Assembly: GCA_031258505.1 (NCBI GenBank)
Contig: JAIRMT010000151.1
Span: 1-16,515, forward strand
DNA from: Treponema sp.
GTDB lineage: Bacteria; Spirochaetota; Spirochaetia; Treponematales; Breznakiellaceae
Direction of reading: 5' to 3'
Length of the DNA: 16,515 bases
The notes under the pieces were generated by a model, which saw only the letters and a list, made by a program, of their open reading frames with translations, had not been told where the DNA came from and searched no databases. The translations under genes and the position numbers were made by a program. Positions 5,747 through 13,832 of the stretch are shown here, piece after piece. The number at the start of each line of letters is the position of its first letter. The stretch's first letter is position 1.

Positions 5747-7159
5747 CTATTTCCCTACACAAAAACGGCTGAACATCACGTCCAGTATGTCGGCAGTGGA
5801 TACCTCGCCGGTGAGTTCGCCCAGGGCGTTCACCGCGTCCCGAAAAAGCGGGGCGATGATGTCCAGAGGCTTTTGCTGGTCAGCGAGGGAGAGCGCTTCT
5901 TCCAACGCGGCAAGAGCGGCATCAATACAGGCTTTCTGTCGTTCTGTGGCTATACCGATGGTTTTTACCTGAGCAGCGTTGACAGGCAAGGACAGAGTGG
6001 CGGCTATGGCGGCGCAGAGCGGGTTGAGACCCGCGCCAGTTTTAGCGCTGCTGGCAATATAGCCGTCAGGGGCGGATGGGACGCGGTCAGCCTTGTTCCA
6101 CACGGCGATAAGCGGGCGACTGGCATGATTGCGTAGAAAGGCGGCGTCTTCAGCACTGAGACCAGCTACGCTGTCGATGACGTAGATGATGAGGTCAGCG
6201 GCGGCAAGCAGACTTAGACTGCGTTCTATGCCGAGCTGTTCAACCGGGTCAAACGAGGCGTGCAAGCCGGCTGTGTCAACAAGACGTATTGGAATGTTTT
6301 TAATTGAGATGAATGATTCTACCCAGTCTCGCGTAGTGCCAGGTACATCGGTAACAATGGAACGTTCTTCTTTAATAAGCATATTGAAGAGGCTTGATTT
6401 GCCTGCGTTGGGGCGTCCGGCAATAACCACGAGCGCCCCATCGTGATAGAGCTTTTCCATGCGATAGGAGGCGGCAAGCGTACGCATACGCGACAAGGCT
6501 TCCTCGGCAAGCGGGCGATCCGGCAGTCCCGCGCCTTCCTCAGCGCCGCCTTCGTCCTCCGAGTAGTCCAACAACAACTCAGTTCCGGCGAGAACCTGCA
6601 CAAGCAGGCGTTTAACGTCATGGATTTCCCGTTCCAGACCGCCAGCCAGCCGGTTCACGGCGTGTTCCCGCGCGCGTTCGGTTTTTGCGGAAACTAGTTC
6701 CATCACCGACTCGGCGCGGGTGAGGTCCAGCTTGCCATTCATGAATGCCCGGAAGGTGAACTCTCCGGGCAGCGCTTCACGAAAACCCGCGTCATGCAGA
6801 ACATGCAGTATGGAGCGTACTGTGGCAATCCCACCATGGCAGGAAATATCCGCGCCATCTTCGCCAGTGTAACTGCGCGGGGCATGGTATACCGAAACGA
6901 GCGTTTCGTCGATCCGCTGACCCTTACTATCGACTATCCAGCCATGTATAATGCTGTTTCCTTGGGTGGTAAGGAGCTGTTTTGGACGGGAGAAAACTGT
7001 GGATAAAAGGGTGAGGGCGTCTTTACCGGAGCTTCTGATGAGCGCGAGGGCGGTTTCGGCAAGCGGTGTTGCCAATGCCGCGATAGGCGCGCTGTCGCCA
7101 TAGCTTGCGTCATGAATAGCGCCGCCGCCAGTATTGGCGCTGTCATTGATACGCTTCAT
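5747..7159 (-). CDS. mnmE: tRNA uridine-5-carboxymethylaminomethyl modification GTPase MnmE
   Basis: A 470-aa GTPase that acts with MnmG to modify U34 of tRNAs reading NNA/NNG codons. The N-terminal tetrahydrofolate-binding domain shows TGEDGADISCHGG (98-110) and PGEFTFRAFMNGKLDLTRAE (131-150). The G domain has the P-loop GRPNAGKSS (248-256), TTRD in switch I (275-278), DTAG (295-298), NKAD (355-358) and SSAK (370-373). The C-terminus FCVGK carries the conserved Cys467. Length is normal or slightly long owing to an N-terminal extension. I start at 7159 because this ATG overlaps the upstream PAP2 stop as ATGA; a longer frame starting 29 codons earlier lies inside the PAP2 gene. It is the last gene of an oppA-like/PAP2/mnmE operon. 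Confidence 0.95.
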   Translation of the reverse strand: MKRINDSANTGGGAIHDASYGDSAPIAALATPLAETALALIRSSGKDALTLLSTVFSRPKQLLTTQGNSIIHGWIVDSKGQRIDETLVSVYHAPRSYTGEDGADISCHGGIATVRSILHVLHDAGFREALPGEFTFRAFMNGKLDLTRAESVMELVSAKTERAREHAVNRLAGGLEREIHDVKRLLVQVLAGTELLLDYSEDEGGAEEGAGLPDRPLAEEALSRMRTLAASYRMEKLYHDGALVVIAGRPNAGKSSLFNMLIKEERSIVTDVPGTTRDWVESFISIKNIPIRLVDTAGLHASFDPVEQLGIERSLSLLAAADLIIYVIDSVAGLSAEDAAFLRNHASRPLIAVWNKADRVPSAPDGYIASSAKTGAGLNPLCAAIAATLSLPVNAAQVKTIGIATERQKACIDAALAALEEALSLADQQKPLDIIAPLFRDAVNALGELTGEVSTADILDVMFSRFCVGK

Positions 7160-8193
7160 CGCGGCACATCGTGCTGTGGCTCTTCGTCGCTGACCTGGAC
7201 AAGGCCGGTACGCAGAAAGCACCAGGGCGCGCCCAAACCAGCCCATAAGCCAAGAGCGCCGGCAAGCAGGAACTCAGCCAGCCTGGTATAGGGCGAACCC
7301 AGACCCCACAGAGGGATTGCGACGAACAGGGTGTGTTCACCTGGCAGGACAAGGCGCAGAAACAGGACAATAGCAGCCGTGATAATCAAGCCGAGCAGAT
7401 AACGTGAAGTAAGTACCGCATAACGCGACTTTTGTCCAACAGCGCGGGCGCTGAACGGCGCGTATTTCAAACACAGGCTGTAACCAACGCTCAAGCCAAG
7501 CATGGCGCCGCCGAGCATCACATCCACGCCGAGCATATTCATCAGCAGGGCAAGCGCAGCAGCGCTGATCGTGCGGGCGCGGGTTCCGCCACGCTCAAGC
7601 AAGCTGCTTATGCGCGGTTCCAGAACGCGATACAGTATCAGCACAAGCATACCCAAAAGCCAGCCAGCCAGTATGTCTGTGGGAAAGTGAACGCCTAGAT
7701 ACAGTCGGGTGAACGCAATGAGAAGTATAATGCCAATGGCGCATATCCACACAAGCCAGCGCCGTCGCGCGAAACGGACATTTGTTTCCGCTGTTAGCCA
7801 GCTTGCCAGAAAGCCCCAGAAGGTGAGGGAAAGCTGGGCATGGCCGGAGGGAATCCCGTAGCTTGACTCAAACGCCAGCCCAAGCGCCGGCTCAAAGTTA
7901 AAAGGGCGCGGCTGTTTCAGCAGGTCTTTCATAATGAGATTGAGCGCTGCTGATAAGAGGAACAGGAGTACACAGCGTATGCCTTTCTTTTCATCAATAC
8001 ACCAGAACAGGCAAAGCAATATCGGCAGGTAAAACATTTCAGTACCTAGCGCGGTGATCGCTTTCATAAGAGCGGTGAGCATTGGGCTTTTTATAGTCTG
8101 GATAGCTTTAATGAGGTCGATTTCCCAGAAGTAGAGCTTCAAGAGCGGCGAAAGTTCCGCCGCGCTCAAAGCTCCGATAACAGCATTGTTCAT
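7156..8193 (-). CDS. PAP2-family membrane phosphatase
   Basis: A 345-aa integral membrane protein. The three phosphatidic acid phosphatase 2 signature motifs are intact: K89-x6-R96-P97 (KDLLKQPRP), PSGH at 115-118, and R163-x5-H169-x3-D173 (RLYLGVHFPTD). Such enzymes hydrolyse lipid phosphates, such as phosphatidic acid or undecaprenyl pyrophosphate, on the outer face of the inner membrane; which substrate is used here is unknown. The C-terminal third holds further hydrophobic helices beyond the usual six-helix core, so the protein is longer than minimal PAP2 enzymes. The ATG (8191-8193) overlaps the stop of the oppA-like gene (ATGA), and the stop overlaps the mnmE start in the same way. Confidence 0.9.
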   Translation of the reverse strand: MNNAVIGALSAAELSPLLKLYFWEIDLIKAIQTIKSPMLTALMKAITALGTEMFYLPILLCLFWCIDEKKGIRCVLLFLLSAALNLIMKDLLKQPRPFNFEPALGLAFESSYGIPSGHAQLSLTFWGFLASWLTAETNVRFARRRWLVWICAIGIILLIAFTRLYLGVHFPTDILAGWLLGMLVLILYRVLEPRISSLLERGGTRARTISAAALALLMNMLGVDVMLGGAMLGLSVGYSLCLKYAPFSARAVGQKSRYAVLTSRYLLGLIITAAIVLFLRLVLPGEHTLFVAIPLWGLGSPYTRLAEFLLAGALGLWAGLGAPWCFLRTGLVQVSDEEPQHDVPR

Positions 8194-9821
8194 CGGGGAA
8201 GCATAGCCACGCCGGGCAGGGGACGAAGGCTCCTGAAGGCAAGGTACTTGAAGGGGTGAATGTCAAGCGCGTTGGGATACCAACCGTTCAGCTCGTCGGT
8301 ATCAACGATATTGAGCGCCGGATAATAGTAGATAGGCAGAACCACGCCCCGGTCAAGCAGTAGCTCTTCCGCCTGGGCAAGAGTTTGCAGGCGCTGCTCT
8401 CCTTCCTCGTTCATGGCTTTTTCCATCAGCTTTTCATAGTCAGCATCATTGTACTTCGCATCGTTCAGGTTGGAATCTCGGCGCCACATCTGTAAAAAGG
8501 TATACGGGTCGGGAAAGTCTCCAATCCAAGTTGAAAAAGCAATGGTATAGTCGTTCTGCTTGACGGCATCAAAATACTGGTTATAGGATACGACCTGCAC
8601 CCGCGTCTTCACACCGAGCGCTGCCCATGCGCTTGTCATAAGCCCTGCGATACGCTCCGCATCCTGCGACGGCGTAATCTTAATCACGAGTTCAGGCAGC
8701 CCCAGTCCCTGGGGAAAACCTGCCTCAATCAGAAGCCGGACTGATTCTTCAGGATCAGTGGTATCAAGGCCGTTGACTTCTGGATAACCTGAAATAGGGT
8801 AAACAAGCGTGTCTGCGGGAAGGGCATATATAGAACGGATTTCTTCCCAGGGCAGGGCAAGGCTCAGTGCGCGCCGGACGCGGTAATCGTTCCAAGGAGC
8901 GTTGGCTGAACGGAAGAAGTAATAATGCGTGGCAAACATGGCATTGAACGAAATACCACTCGAATCAATGAGTGTGTCAAGGTTTACGTCGCCTATGATC
9001 CAGCGAACTTCGCCGCTATTCCATAGTAATGACGCCTCATCAGCGTCTTTGGTGAAACGCGCGGTGAGCTTTTTCAGCGCCACATTTGCAGCATCCCAAT
9101 ACTGCGCGTTCTTAAGCATAACAATACGGGAGCTATCCTGTTCCTGTATCCTGAATGGGCCATTGGAAATGGGCGGCTCTCTACTCCAGTCCTTCTTATC
9201 GAGCATGGACGGATGAATAGGACTAAACGAGTGATGGCAGAGCATACTGGGGAAGAACGAGGCCGGAGCTGTCAGGCGTACAATCAGGGTCTGTGAGTCC
9301 GGCGCTTCAATGCCAACCCTGGCGGCATCGCGCTGGCGGCCAAGCCGGTAGTTCCGCGCGCCCACGATAATGTCAAAGAGGGAGGAATAGGGCGACTCAC
9401 GCGCTGGACTGAGCTGGGATATCCAAGCTGCGCGGAAATCCTCAGCCGTAACCGGATCGCCGTTCCAGTATTTGGCGTCGCTGCGGATTGTGAATGTCCA
9501 CTGTTTCTTATCCTCTGACACCTCCCAGTCGGCAGCCAGCGCTGGCACGGGCGACATGGTAGAGGGATGATAGGAAAAAAGCCCTTCGTAGAGCGCCGTA
9601 AAAAGCTGGGCTTCATCAGCAAGATATGCCTTGCGGATGTCAAGTTCCATATTCCCTGATGAAAAACTTATTGTAAGCTCATCGCGCACGCTTGCGCGGG
9701 GACGCGGTGGTGTAGTGAACTTAGGCTCTTCGCTCTCCTGCGCTCCCAGTATCTTGCAGGAAAGAGACGCCGCCATGAGCGCCACCATTAAGCCCCGTGG
9801 CCTGAAATTACCTGTTGTCAT
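8190..9821 (-). CDS. ABC peptide-binding protein, OppA/DppA type (SBP family 5)
   Basis: A 543-aa extracytoplasmic solute-binding protein of family 5, which captures oligopeptides or related ligands for an ABC importer. The signal region (GLMVALMAASLSC) ends in Cys22 preceded by SLS, a loose match to the permissive spirochaete lipobox, so it is probably a lipoprotein. Family features include LYEGLFSYHPSTMSPVPALAADWEVSEDKKQWTF in the first lobe (in part), NGDPVTAEDFRAAW, and SNGPFRIQ (hinge region). No permease or ATPase genes adjoin it, so it is an orphan that must share a transporter encoded elsewhere or act as a sensor. The ATG has GGAGG seven bases upstream. It leads an operon with PAP2 and mnmE. 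Confidence 0.9.
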   Translation of the reverse strand: MTTGNFRPRGLMVALMAASLSCKILGAQESEEPKFTTPPRPRASVRDELTISFSSGNMELDIRKAYLADEAQLFTALYEGLFSYHPSTMSPVPALAADWEVSEDKKQWTFTIRSDAKYWNGDPVTAEDFRAAWISQLSPARESPYSSLFDIIVGARNYRLGRQRDAARVGIEAPDSQTLIVRLTAPASFFPSMLCHHSFSPIHPSMLDKKDWSREPPISNGPFRIQEQDSSRIVMLKNAQYWDAANVALKKLTARFTKDADEASLLWNSGEVRWIIGDVNLDTLIDSSGISFNAMFATHYYFFRSANAPWNDYRVRRALSLALPWEEIRSIYALPADTLVYPISGYPEVNGLDTTDPEESVRLLIEAGFPQGLGLPELVIKITPSQDAERIAGLMTSAWAALGVKTRVQVVSYNQYFDAVKQNDYTIAFSTWIGDFPDPYTFLQMWRRDSNLNDAKYNDADYEKLMEKAMNEEGEQRLQTLAQAEELLLDRGVVLPIYYYPALNIVDTDELNGWYPNALDIHPFKYLAFRSLRPLPGVAMLPR

Positions 9822-9891
9822 GTATCTGCCTCCATAAATAAGACGCTGTGTATTGTCGTGTCTTTATTGATGAACAAGTTTAAGACGCATT

Positions 9892-9915
9892 GGAGCTGTC
9901 GCGCAAGACAGGTCC
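9892..9915. other. weak hairpin between the oppA-like gene and the next gene
   Basis: GGAGCTGTC and GACAGGTCC pair over 8 bp with one mismatch around a 6-nt loop. There is no T-run in either direction. The octamer TAAGACGC also occurs at 9839-9846 and again at 9881-9888, just upstream of the oppA-like gene, and could be a regulator site. No convincing promoter was found for that gene. Confidence 0.25.
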
Positions 9916-9932
9916 ACACGATCGCGCCTCAC

Positions 9933-11303
9933 TTAGTGTCGAACCCCTGATTTGAACTGACCGCCTTTTCCCTTATTGCTAAGATATTCTGAACGCTGCT
10001 CGTCTGCTTTGATCAGCGCATTCTTGATAGTTGATAGTTCTGGTTTTATGCCCTTCACGCGGTTATGAGCATCGACCTTAATCTGGGACTTAAAATATTC
10101 ATCCAGACCTGCGAGGGTTTTGTAACGCTTCTGCAGGTCTCGGATATGCCGATCAAGCGTTTCAAGAAGATCGGGTTCGATCTGTGTCCCCGCGCTACGT
10201 ACTATTGACGAGCAGTTCTTGGCGCTGGCCTCCAAATCAAGCATGAAGTCATGGAAATTCACCTGTTCATGGACCAGAAGTCCGCTATCACTATCAAGAT
10301 ATTTAATCTCATAGATGTTCTGGTCATTTCCTCGCTTCAGATTGAATATCCGCGCGAAAAACCGTACTAACTTTTCCTTCACGCTGCTCTTCTGATTCTC
10401 AAGAACCTTTTGGTTCTCCTCAAATTTAAGCCAGATTTCACTTAAGGTCATGGCAATACTTCCAATCGCCTGAACCCCATCAAGCAAAAAAGTTTTCACA
10501 ACTATTTCTTTGGGCGGCTTTGGCTTTTCTTCAGGAATAATCTTGAGTTTCTCCAGCACCGCTGCCCGCGCAGCGCTTCCTCCCAGGGAATAATCTTCCT
10601 TCAAGACTTCTTCCACGAGTTCCGGGTAAAATAGACTTTTGGGCATAGCTTTCTCGGCTTTCTGTTTTATCAGATTCAGCGTTGGGGTTTCTTTCATGCC
10701 TGCCAGTATGGATCGCCGCAGTTCGAGTTTGTACACCTCTCGGTTATACTTCTGTATGATGTTTAGGTACTTGTTGATGGAAATGGTCATTTCCATCAGG
10801 CTGCTGAGGGTTCCGTTGATAACGCTTTGGGTGGTATGGTCTCCGGTAAGCCGCGCCGTGAACACTAAGCCAGCGACTGTGCGGGTATTGATATCCTCAG
10901 CGTCAATCGAAAGATGCGCCCAGTTAATGTAGCTTATGAGATTCCGTATACGCCGAACCCGTTCAAGCGTAAAAAGCTCTATGTTGAACTGGTACGAATT
11001 CACCAGTCGCTCAAGCTGCCTATCGTAGCTCGCCAGTCTGATACTGAGCTGCTCTTGTTTTTCAGATTCAGAAAACGCTCCGGTTTCCGGTATCTGAATC
11101 TCCCCAGCCTTGTCTTCGAGTTTATACGGGTCTTCAGTTACGGTGCCTTTCCTGAGAAAGTAAGCGTACAATGTAGAGAATGCGGTCTGAAAAGAGTGAA
11201 CTTCTTCCTTTAATTTAGGCAGTTCAGAAGTTTTAAGCCACAGGAGCTGGGCGTCAAGAGCTTCGGCAAGTTTTTGTTGGTAGTCATCCGCGATACTGTT
11301 CAT
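9933..11303 (-). CDS. conserved-looking hypothetical protein, mostly helical
   Basis: A 456-aa protein that is highly charged and rich in Leu, Glu and Lys, with predicted long helices and coiled-coil stretches (for example residues around 40-170 and 300-440) and a Pro/Lys hinge EEKPKPPKE in the middle. There is no signal peptide and no clear membrane segment, so it is probably cytoplasmic. The basic C-terminal tail (NKGKGGQFKSGVRH) could bind nucleic acid or acidic partners. I do not recognise the family. I start at ATG 11301-11303; an upstream ATG at 11375 would place the first codons inside the 18-bp inverted repeat and has GGAGG directly abutting it. The chosen start lacks a Shine-Dalgarno, and the -10 below is only 5 nt away, so translation may be leaderless. 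Confidence 0.7.
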   Translation of the reverse strand: MNSIADDYQQKLAEALDAQLLWLKTSELPKLKEEVHSFQTAFSTLYAYFLRKGTVTEDPYKLEDKAGEIQIPETGAFSESEKQEQLSIRLASYDRQLERLVNSYQFNIELFTLERVRRIRNLISYINWAHLSIDAEDINTRTVAGLVFTARLTGDHTTQSVINGTLSSLMEMTISINKYLNIIQKYNREVYKLELRRSILAGMKETPTLNLIKQKAEKAMPKSLFYPELVEEVLKEDYSLGGSAARAAVLEKLKIIPEEKPKPPKEIVVKTFLLDGVQAIGSIAMTLSEIWLKFEENQKVLENQKSSVKEKLVRFFARIFNLKRGNDQNIYEIKYLDSDSGLLVHEQVNFHDFMLDLEASAKNCSSIVRSAGTQIEPDLLETLDRHIRDLQKRYKTLAGLDEYFKSQIKVDAHNRVKGIKPELSTIKNALIKADEQRSEYLSNKGKGGQFKSGVRH

Positions 11304-11308
11304 ACTTA

Positions 11309-11338
11309 ATAATATCGGAAATAGAATGTCAGACACAA
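11309..11338 (-). promoter_or_regulatory. possible promoter of the helical hypothetical gene
   Basis: TTGTGT (11333-11338), an 18-bp spacer and TATTAT (11309-11314, 5 of 6). The -10 ends 5 nt before the ATG, so the transcript would start at or just inside the start codon. Confidence 0.3.
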
Positions 11339-11421
11339 TGGATACAGGATAAACGCATAGAAATTCCCCAGGCATCCTCCATGCAGCTATAGACGCGTTT
11401 CAAGACGACCAGCATACAACG

Positions 11422-11638
11422 ATGAGGAAGCGTGAGCCACAAAATCTGCAAACGCTAAAACAGGCGGCTCTGGCGATATTGTCAATGGTACAATCCTATT
11501 ATGATAACCGTGAAAGGGATGAGATGCGGTACTCTTTGATAAGAGATGCGGTATACGCTTTCGCTGGGATTTGAGGAGCATATCCAGACCATGTTCAAGC
11601 TGCTTAACGACCAAACTATTCAGAGCCTCCTGCCTTAG
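11422..11638 (+). pseudogene. frameshifted ORF remnant inside the inverted-repeat segment
   Basis: The + strand reads as plausible protein from ATG 11422 for 50 codons (SMVQSYYDNRERDEMRYSL in the middle) to TGA at 11572-11574. Homologous-looking sequence continues in the +1 frame from about 11561 (GFEEHIQTMFKLLNDQTIQ) to TAG at 11636-11638. The frame is also open upstream to 11353. The amino-acid composition looks like a real helical C-terminus, and a single frameshift would join the parts. I do not recognise the family. No Shine-Dalgarno precedes the ATG. Confidence 0.35.
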
Positions 11639-11786
11639 AGACGCTCTAAGCCATCCCTTAGAGACGCTCTTAACTACGGACGCTCTTAACTACGCTTAAG
11701 AGATGCTCTAAGCCTTCCCTTAGAGATGCTCTAAGCCATAGCTTAGAGACGCTCTTAACTACGCTTAAGAGACGCTCTAAGCCCTG
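11634..11786. repeat. array of seven palindromic units of about 23 bp
   Basis: Units begin at 11634, 11657, about 11675 (partial), 11695, 11719, 11742 and 11764. The core is CTTAGAGACGCTCTAAGCC, itself an inverted repeat (CTTAGAG/CTCTAAG around ACG). A variant tail CTCTTAACTACG pairs with the CTTAAGAG head of the following unit. Each unit or adjacent pair can fold into a hairpin. The array ends 46 bp before the pckG promoter. It could be a cluster of regulator sites or a repeat family of the genome. Confidence 0.85.
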
Positions 11787-11831
11787 CTTTCACGAACCGG
11801 CTGATTTCTATGCGTTTATCCCGCCGAGTGC

Positions 11832-11860
11832 TTGCTATGATGCTTCCTTGCTGTTAGTAT
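11832..11860 (+). promoter_or_regulatory. promoter of pckG
   Basis: TTGCTA (11832-11837), 17 bp, TAGTAT (11855-11860, 4 of 6). The start would be near 11867, giving a leader of about 30 nt that contains AAGGAG. Confidence 0.45.
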
Positions 11861-11897
11861 TTATTGATAAAGATTTATATATAGCAAGGAGTTTTGT

Positions 11898-13763
11898 ATG
11901 AAACTAGAAGATTTGAAACACGCTGGTTTGAAGAAGTGGGTTGAGGAAGCGGTTGCGCTTATGGGACCCGACGCAGTTGAGGTTTGTGATGGAACAGAGG
12001 CTGAGTATGACCGGATGATCAAGATTACGATTGACGCCGGGCTTGCCACGCCGCTCAATCCTGAGAAAAAGCCTGGGTGTGTACTGTATCGCTCGGATCC
12101 GTCGGATGTGGCGCGAGTTGAAAACCGCACGTTTATTGCCTCGGAGAAAGAATCGGACGCTGGTCCCACGAATCACTGGACGCCTCCTGCTGAACTGAAA
12201 AAGACCATGAGCGCCCTGTATAAGGGCAGCATGAAGGGGCGTACTATGTATGTGATTCCCTTCTCCATGGGTCCGGTCGGCTCAGACATTGCCAAGATTG
12301 GCGTTCAAATTACTGATTCCGCGTATGTTGTGGCAAATATGCACATTATGACGCGGGTTGGTACCAAGGTGCTGGATGTGCTGGGCGAGGATGGCGTATA
12401 CGTTCCCTGTTTCCACTCGGTTGGCAAACCGTTGGATTCCATCACCCTTGATTCCCGCGAGGGGAAGCGCTCTTTCAAAGAGATAGACAACGGCAAGTGG
12501 CCATGCGCTCCTATGGAGAAGAAGTATATTTCCCACTTCCCTGAGACACGGGAAATTTGGTCTTACGGATCAGGTTACGGCGGCAACGCGCTTCTGGGCA
12601 AGAAATGTCTGGCGCTCCGCATCGCGTCCGTGCTGGCGCGTGATGAAGGCTGGCTCGCCGAACACATGCTCATCCTCAAGCTCACCAACCCCAAGGGCGA
12701 AGTGAAGTACGTTACTGGCGCGTTTCCGTCGGCCTGTGGCAAGACCAACCTGGCCATGCTCATCCCCACGCTTCCCGGATGGACCGTTGAAACAGTCGGC
12801 GACGACATCGCGTGGATGAAGTTCGGCGCTGACGGCCGTCTCTACGCCATCAACCCGGAAGCCGGCTTCTTTGGCGTGGCGCCCGGCACGAACGACGAGT
12901 CCAACTACAATGCGATGCGGGCTTGTGAGAAGAACTCCATCTTCACCAACTGCGGTCTTACCGAAGATGGCGATATATGGTGGGAGATGATCGGCCACGG
13001 CGCCCCGGGCAAAGAGATCATCGACTGGAAGGGCAACAAGCGGCCTGCTCCCCAGAAGGACAAGAGTCCCAAGGGTGAGGAAATCGCGCACCCCAACGCC
13101 CGCTTCACCGCGCCTGCGAGACAATGCCCCTGTATTGCTAAGGAATGGGAAGACCCCAAAGGCGTTCCTATCAGCGCATTCCTCTTTGGCGGACGTCGCC
13201 CCAAGACTGTCCCGCTCGTGAATCAGGCCAAGGACTGGGAACACGGCGTGTTCATGGGGTCAATCGTTGGCTCGGAAGTTACCGCCGCGATCATCTCGGA
13301 TCAGGTCGGCCAGGTTCGCCGCGACCCGTTTGCTATGCTCCCCTTCTGCGGCTATCACATGGGCGACTACTTCAAGCACTGGCTCACCATTGGCACCACC
13401 CATGACGAGTCCAAGTTGCCGAAGATTTTCTTCGTGAACTGGTTCCGCAAGAACAGCGAGGACAAGTTTATATGGCCGGGCTATGGCGAGAACTCTCGCG
13501 TGCTTGCGTGGATTTTCGACCGTTGCGATGGCAAGGGCAAGAGCGTTGACACGCCTATCGGTATTCTGCCGACTGCCGACGCCATTGAGCGCCCGGACGG
13601 TGTTAGCGAGGCGGATATGGCCGAGTTGCTCAAGGTTGACGTGGAGGGCTGGAAAAAGGAAATCGCCGACGTGCGTAAGAACCACTATCCCAAGTTTGGC
13701 GACAAGCTCCCCAAAGAGCTGCATGCCCAGCTTGACGCGATTGAACAGCGCCTGAATGTGTAA
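11898..13763 (+). CDS. pckG: phosphoenolpyruvate carboxykinase (GTP)
   Basis: A 621-aa cytoplasmic enzyme, the full length of the GTP-dependent family, which interconverts oxaloacetate plus GTP with PEP, CO2 and GDP. The P-loop and active-site cysteine are seen in FPSACGKTNLAML (ACGKT at 279-283, Cys280). The second kinase motif is GDDIAWMKF (Asp302, Asp303). Other family blocks are NHWTPP, YVVANMHIMTRVG, WSYGSGYGGNALLGKKC, GVAPGTN and FGGRRPKTVPLV. The start is fixed by AAGGAG six bases before ATG. In anaerobic treponemes this enzyme often runs toward oxaloacetate, fixing CO2 in a fermentation route; that direction is inference here. Codon choice is strongly biased to C-ending codons compared with its neighbours, as expected for a highly expressed gene. 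It is monocistronic, with its own promoter and terminator. Confidence 0.97.
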   Translation: MKLEDLKHAGLKKWVEEAVALMGPDAVEVCDGTEAEYDRMIKITIDAGLATPLNPEKKPGCVLYRSDPSDVARVENRTFIASEKESDAGPTNHWTPPAELKKTMSALYKGSMKGRTMYVIPFSMGPVGSDIAKIGVQITDSAYVVANMHIMTRVGTKVLDVLGEDGVYVPCFHSVGKPLDSITLDSREGKRSFKEIDNGKWPCAPMEKKYISHFPETREIWSYGSGYGGNALLGKKCLALRIASVLARDEGWLAEHMLILKLTNPKGEVKYVTGAFPSACGKTNLAMLIPTLPGWTVETVGDDIAWMKFGADGRLYAINPEAGFFGVAPGTNDESNYNAMRACEKNSIFTNCGLTEDGDIWWEMIGHGAPGKEIIDWKGNKRPAPQKDKSPKGEEIAHPNARFTAPARQCPCIAKEWEDPKGVPISAFLFGGRRPKTVPLVNQAKDWEHGVFMGSIVGSEVTAAIISDQVGQVRRDPFAMLPFCGYHMGDYFKHWLTIGTTHDESKLPKIFFVNWFRKNSEDKFIWPGYGENSRVLAWIFDRCDGKGKSVDTPIGILPTADAIERPDGVSEADMAELLKVDVEGWKKEIADVRKNHYPKFGDKLPKELHAQLDAIEQRLNV

Positions 13764-13787
13764 GCATTAAGCTGAATGCGCTAAATG

Positions 13788-13815
13788 GAGTCCCGTATCG
13801 CTACGGGACTCTTTT
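13788..13815 (+). terminator. intrinsic terminator of pckG
   Basis: GAGTCCCGTA (13788-13797) pairs perfectly with TACGGGACTC (13802-13811) around a 4-nt loop, followed by four T. It lies 25 bp after the pckG stop and just before the next gene's ribosome binding site. Confidence 0.85.
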
Positions 13816-13832
13816 GGTTTAGGAGTATAATG

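Larger units (their letters stand above)
11347..11821. mobile_element. segment bounded by perfect 18-bp inverted repeats
   Basis: GGATAAACGCATAGAAAT (11347-11364) recurs as its exact reverse complement at 11804-11821. The 475-bp interval holds a broken ORF and a palindromic repeat array, and it lies between two intact genes. This looks like a small inserted or decayed element (MITE-like). No clear target-site duplication flanks the ends and no transposase is recognisable, so mobility is inference. As RNA, the ends would also close a very large stem. Confidence 0.4.

Noticed and set aside
5746..6136. Continuation of the DUF4160 frame as a 199-aa protein
   Set aside because: This part lies antisense to the intact 3' end of mnmE and shows no family resemblance.
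11387..11614. 75-aa minus-strand ORF in the inverted-repeat segment
   Set aside because: There is no ribosome binding site. The opposite strand gives more protein-like sequence in two frames.
12570..13244. 224-aa minus-strand ORF (and others) opposite pckG
   Set aside because: These are shadow frames of a GC-biased, highly expressed gene with no domain features; pckG is unmistakable.
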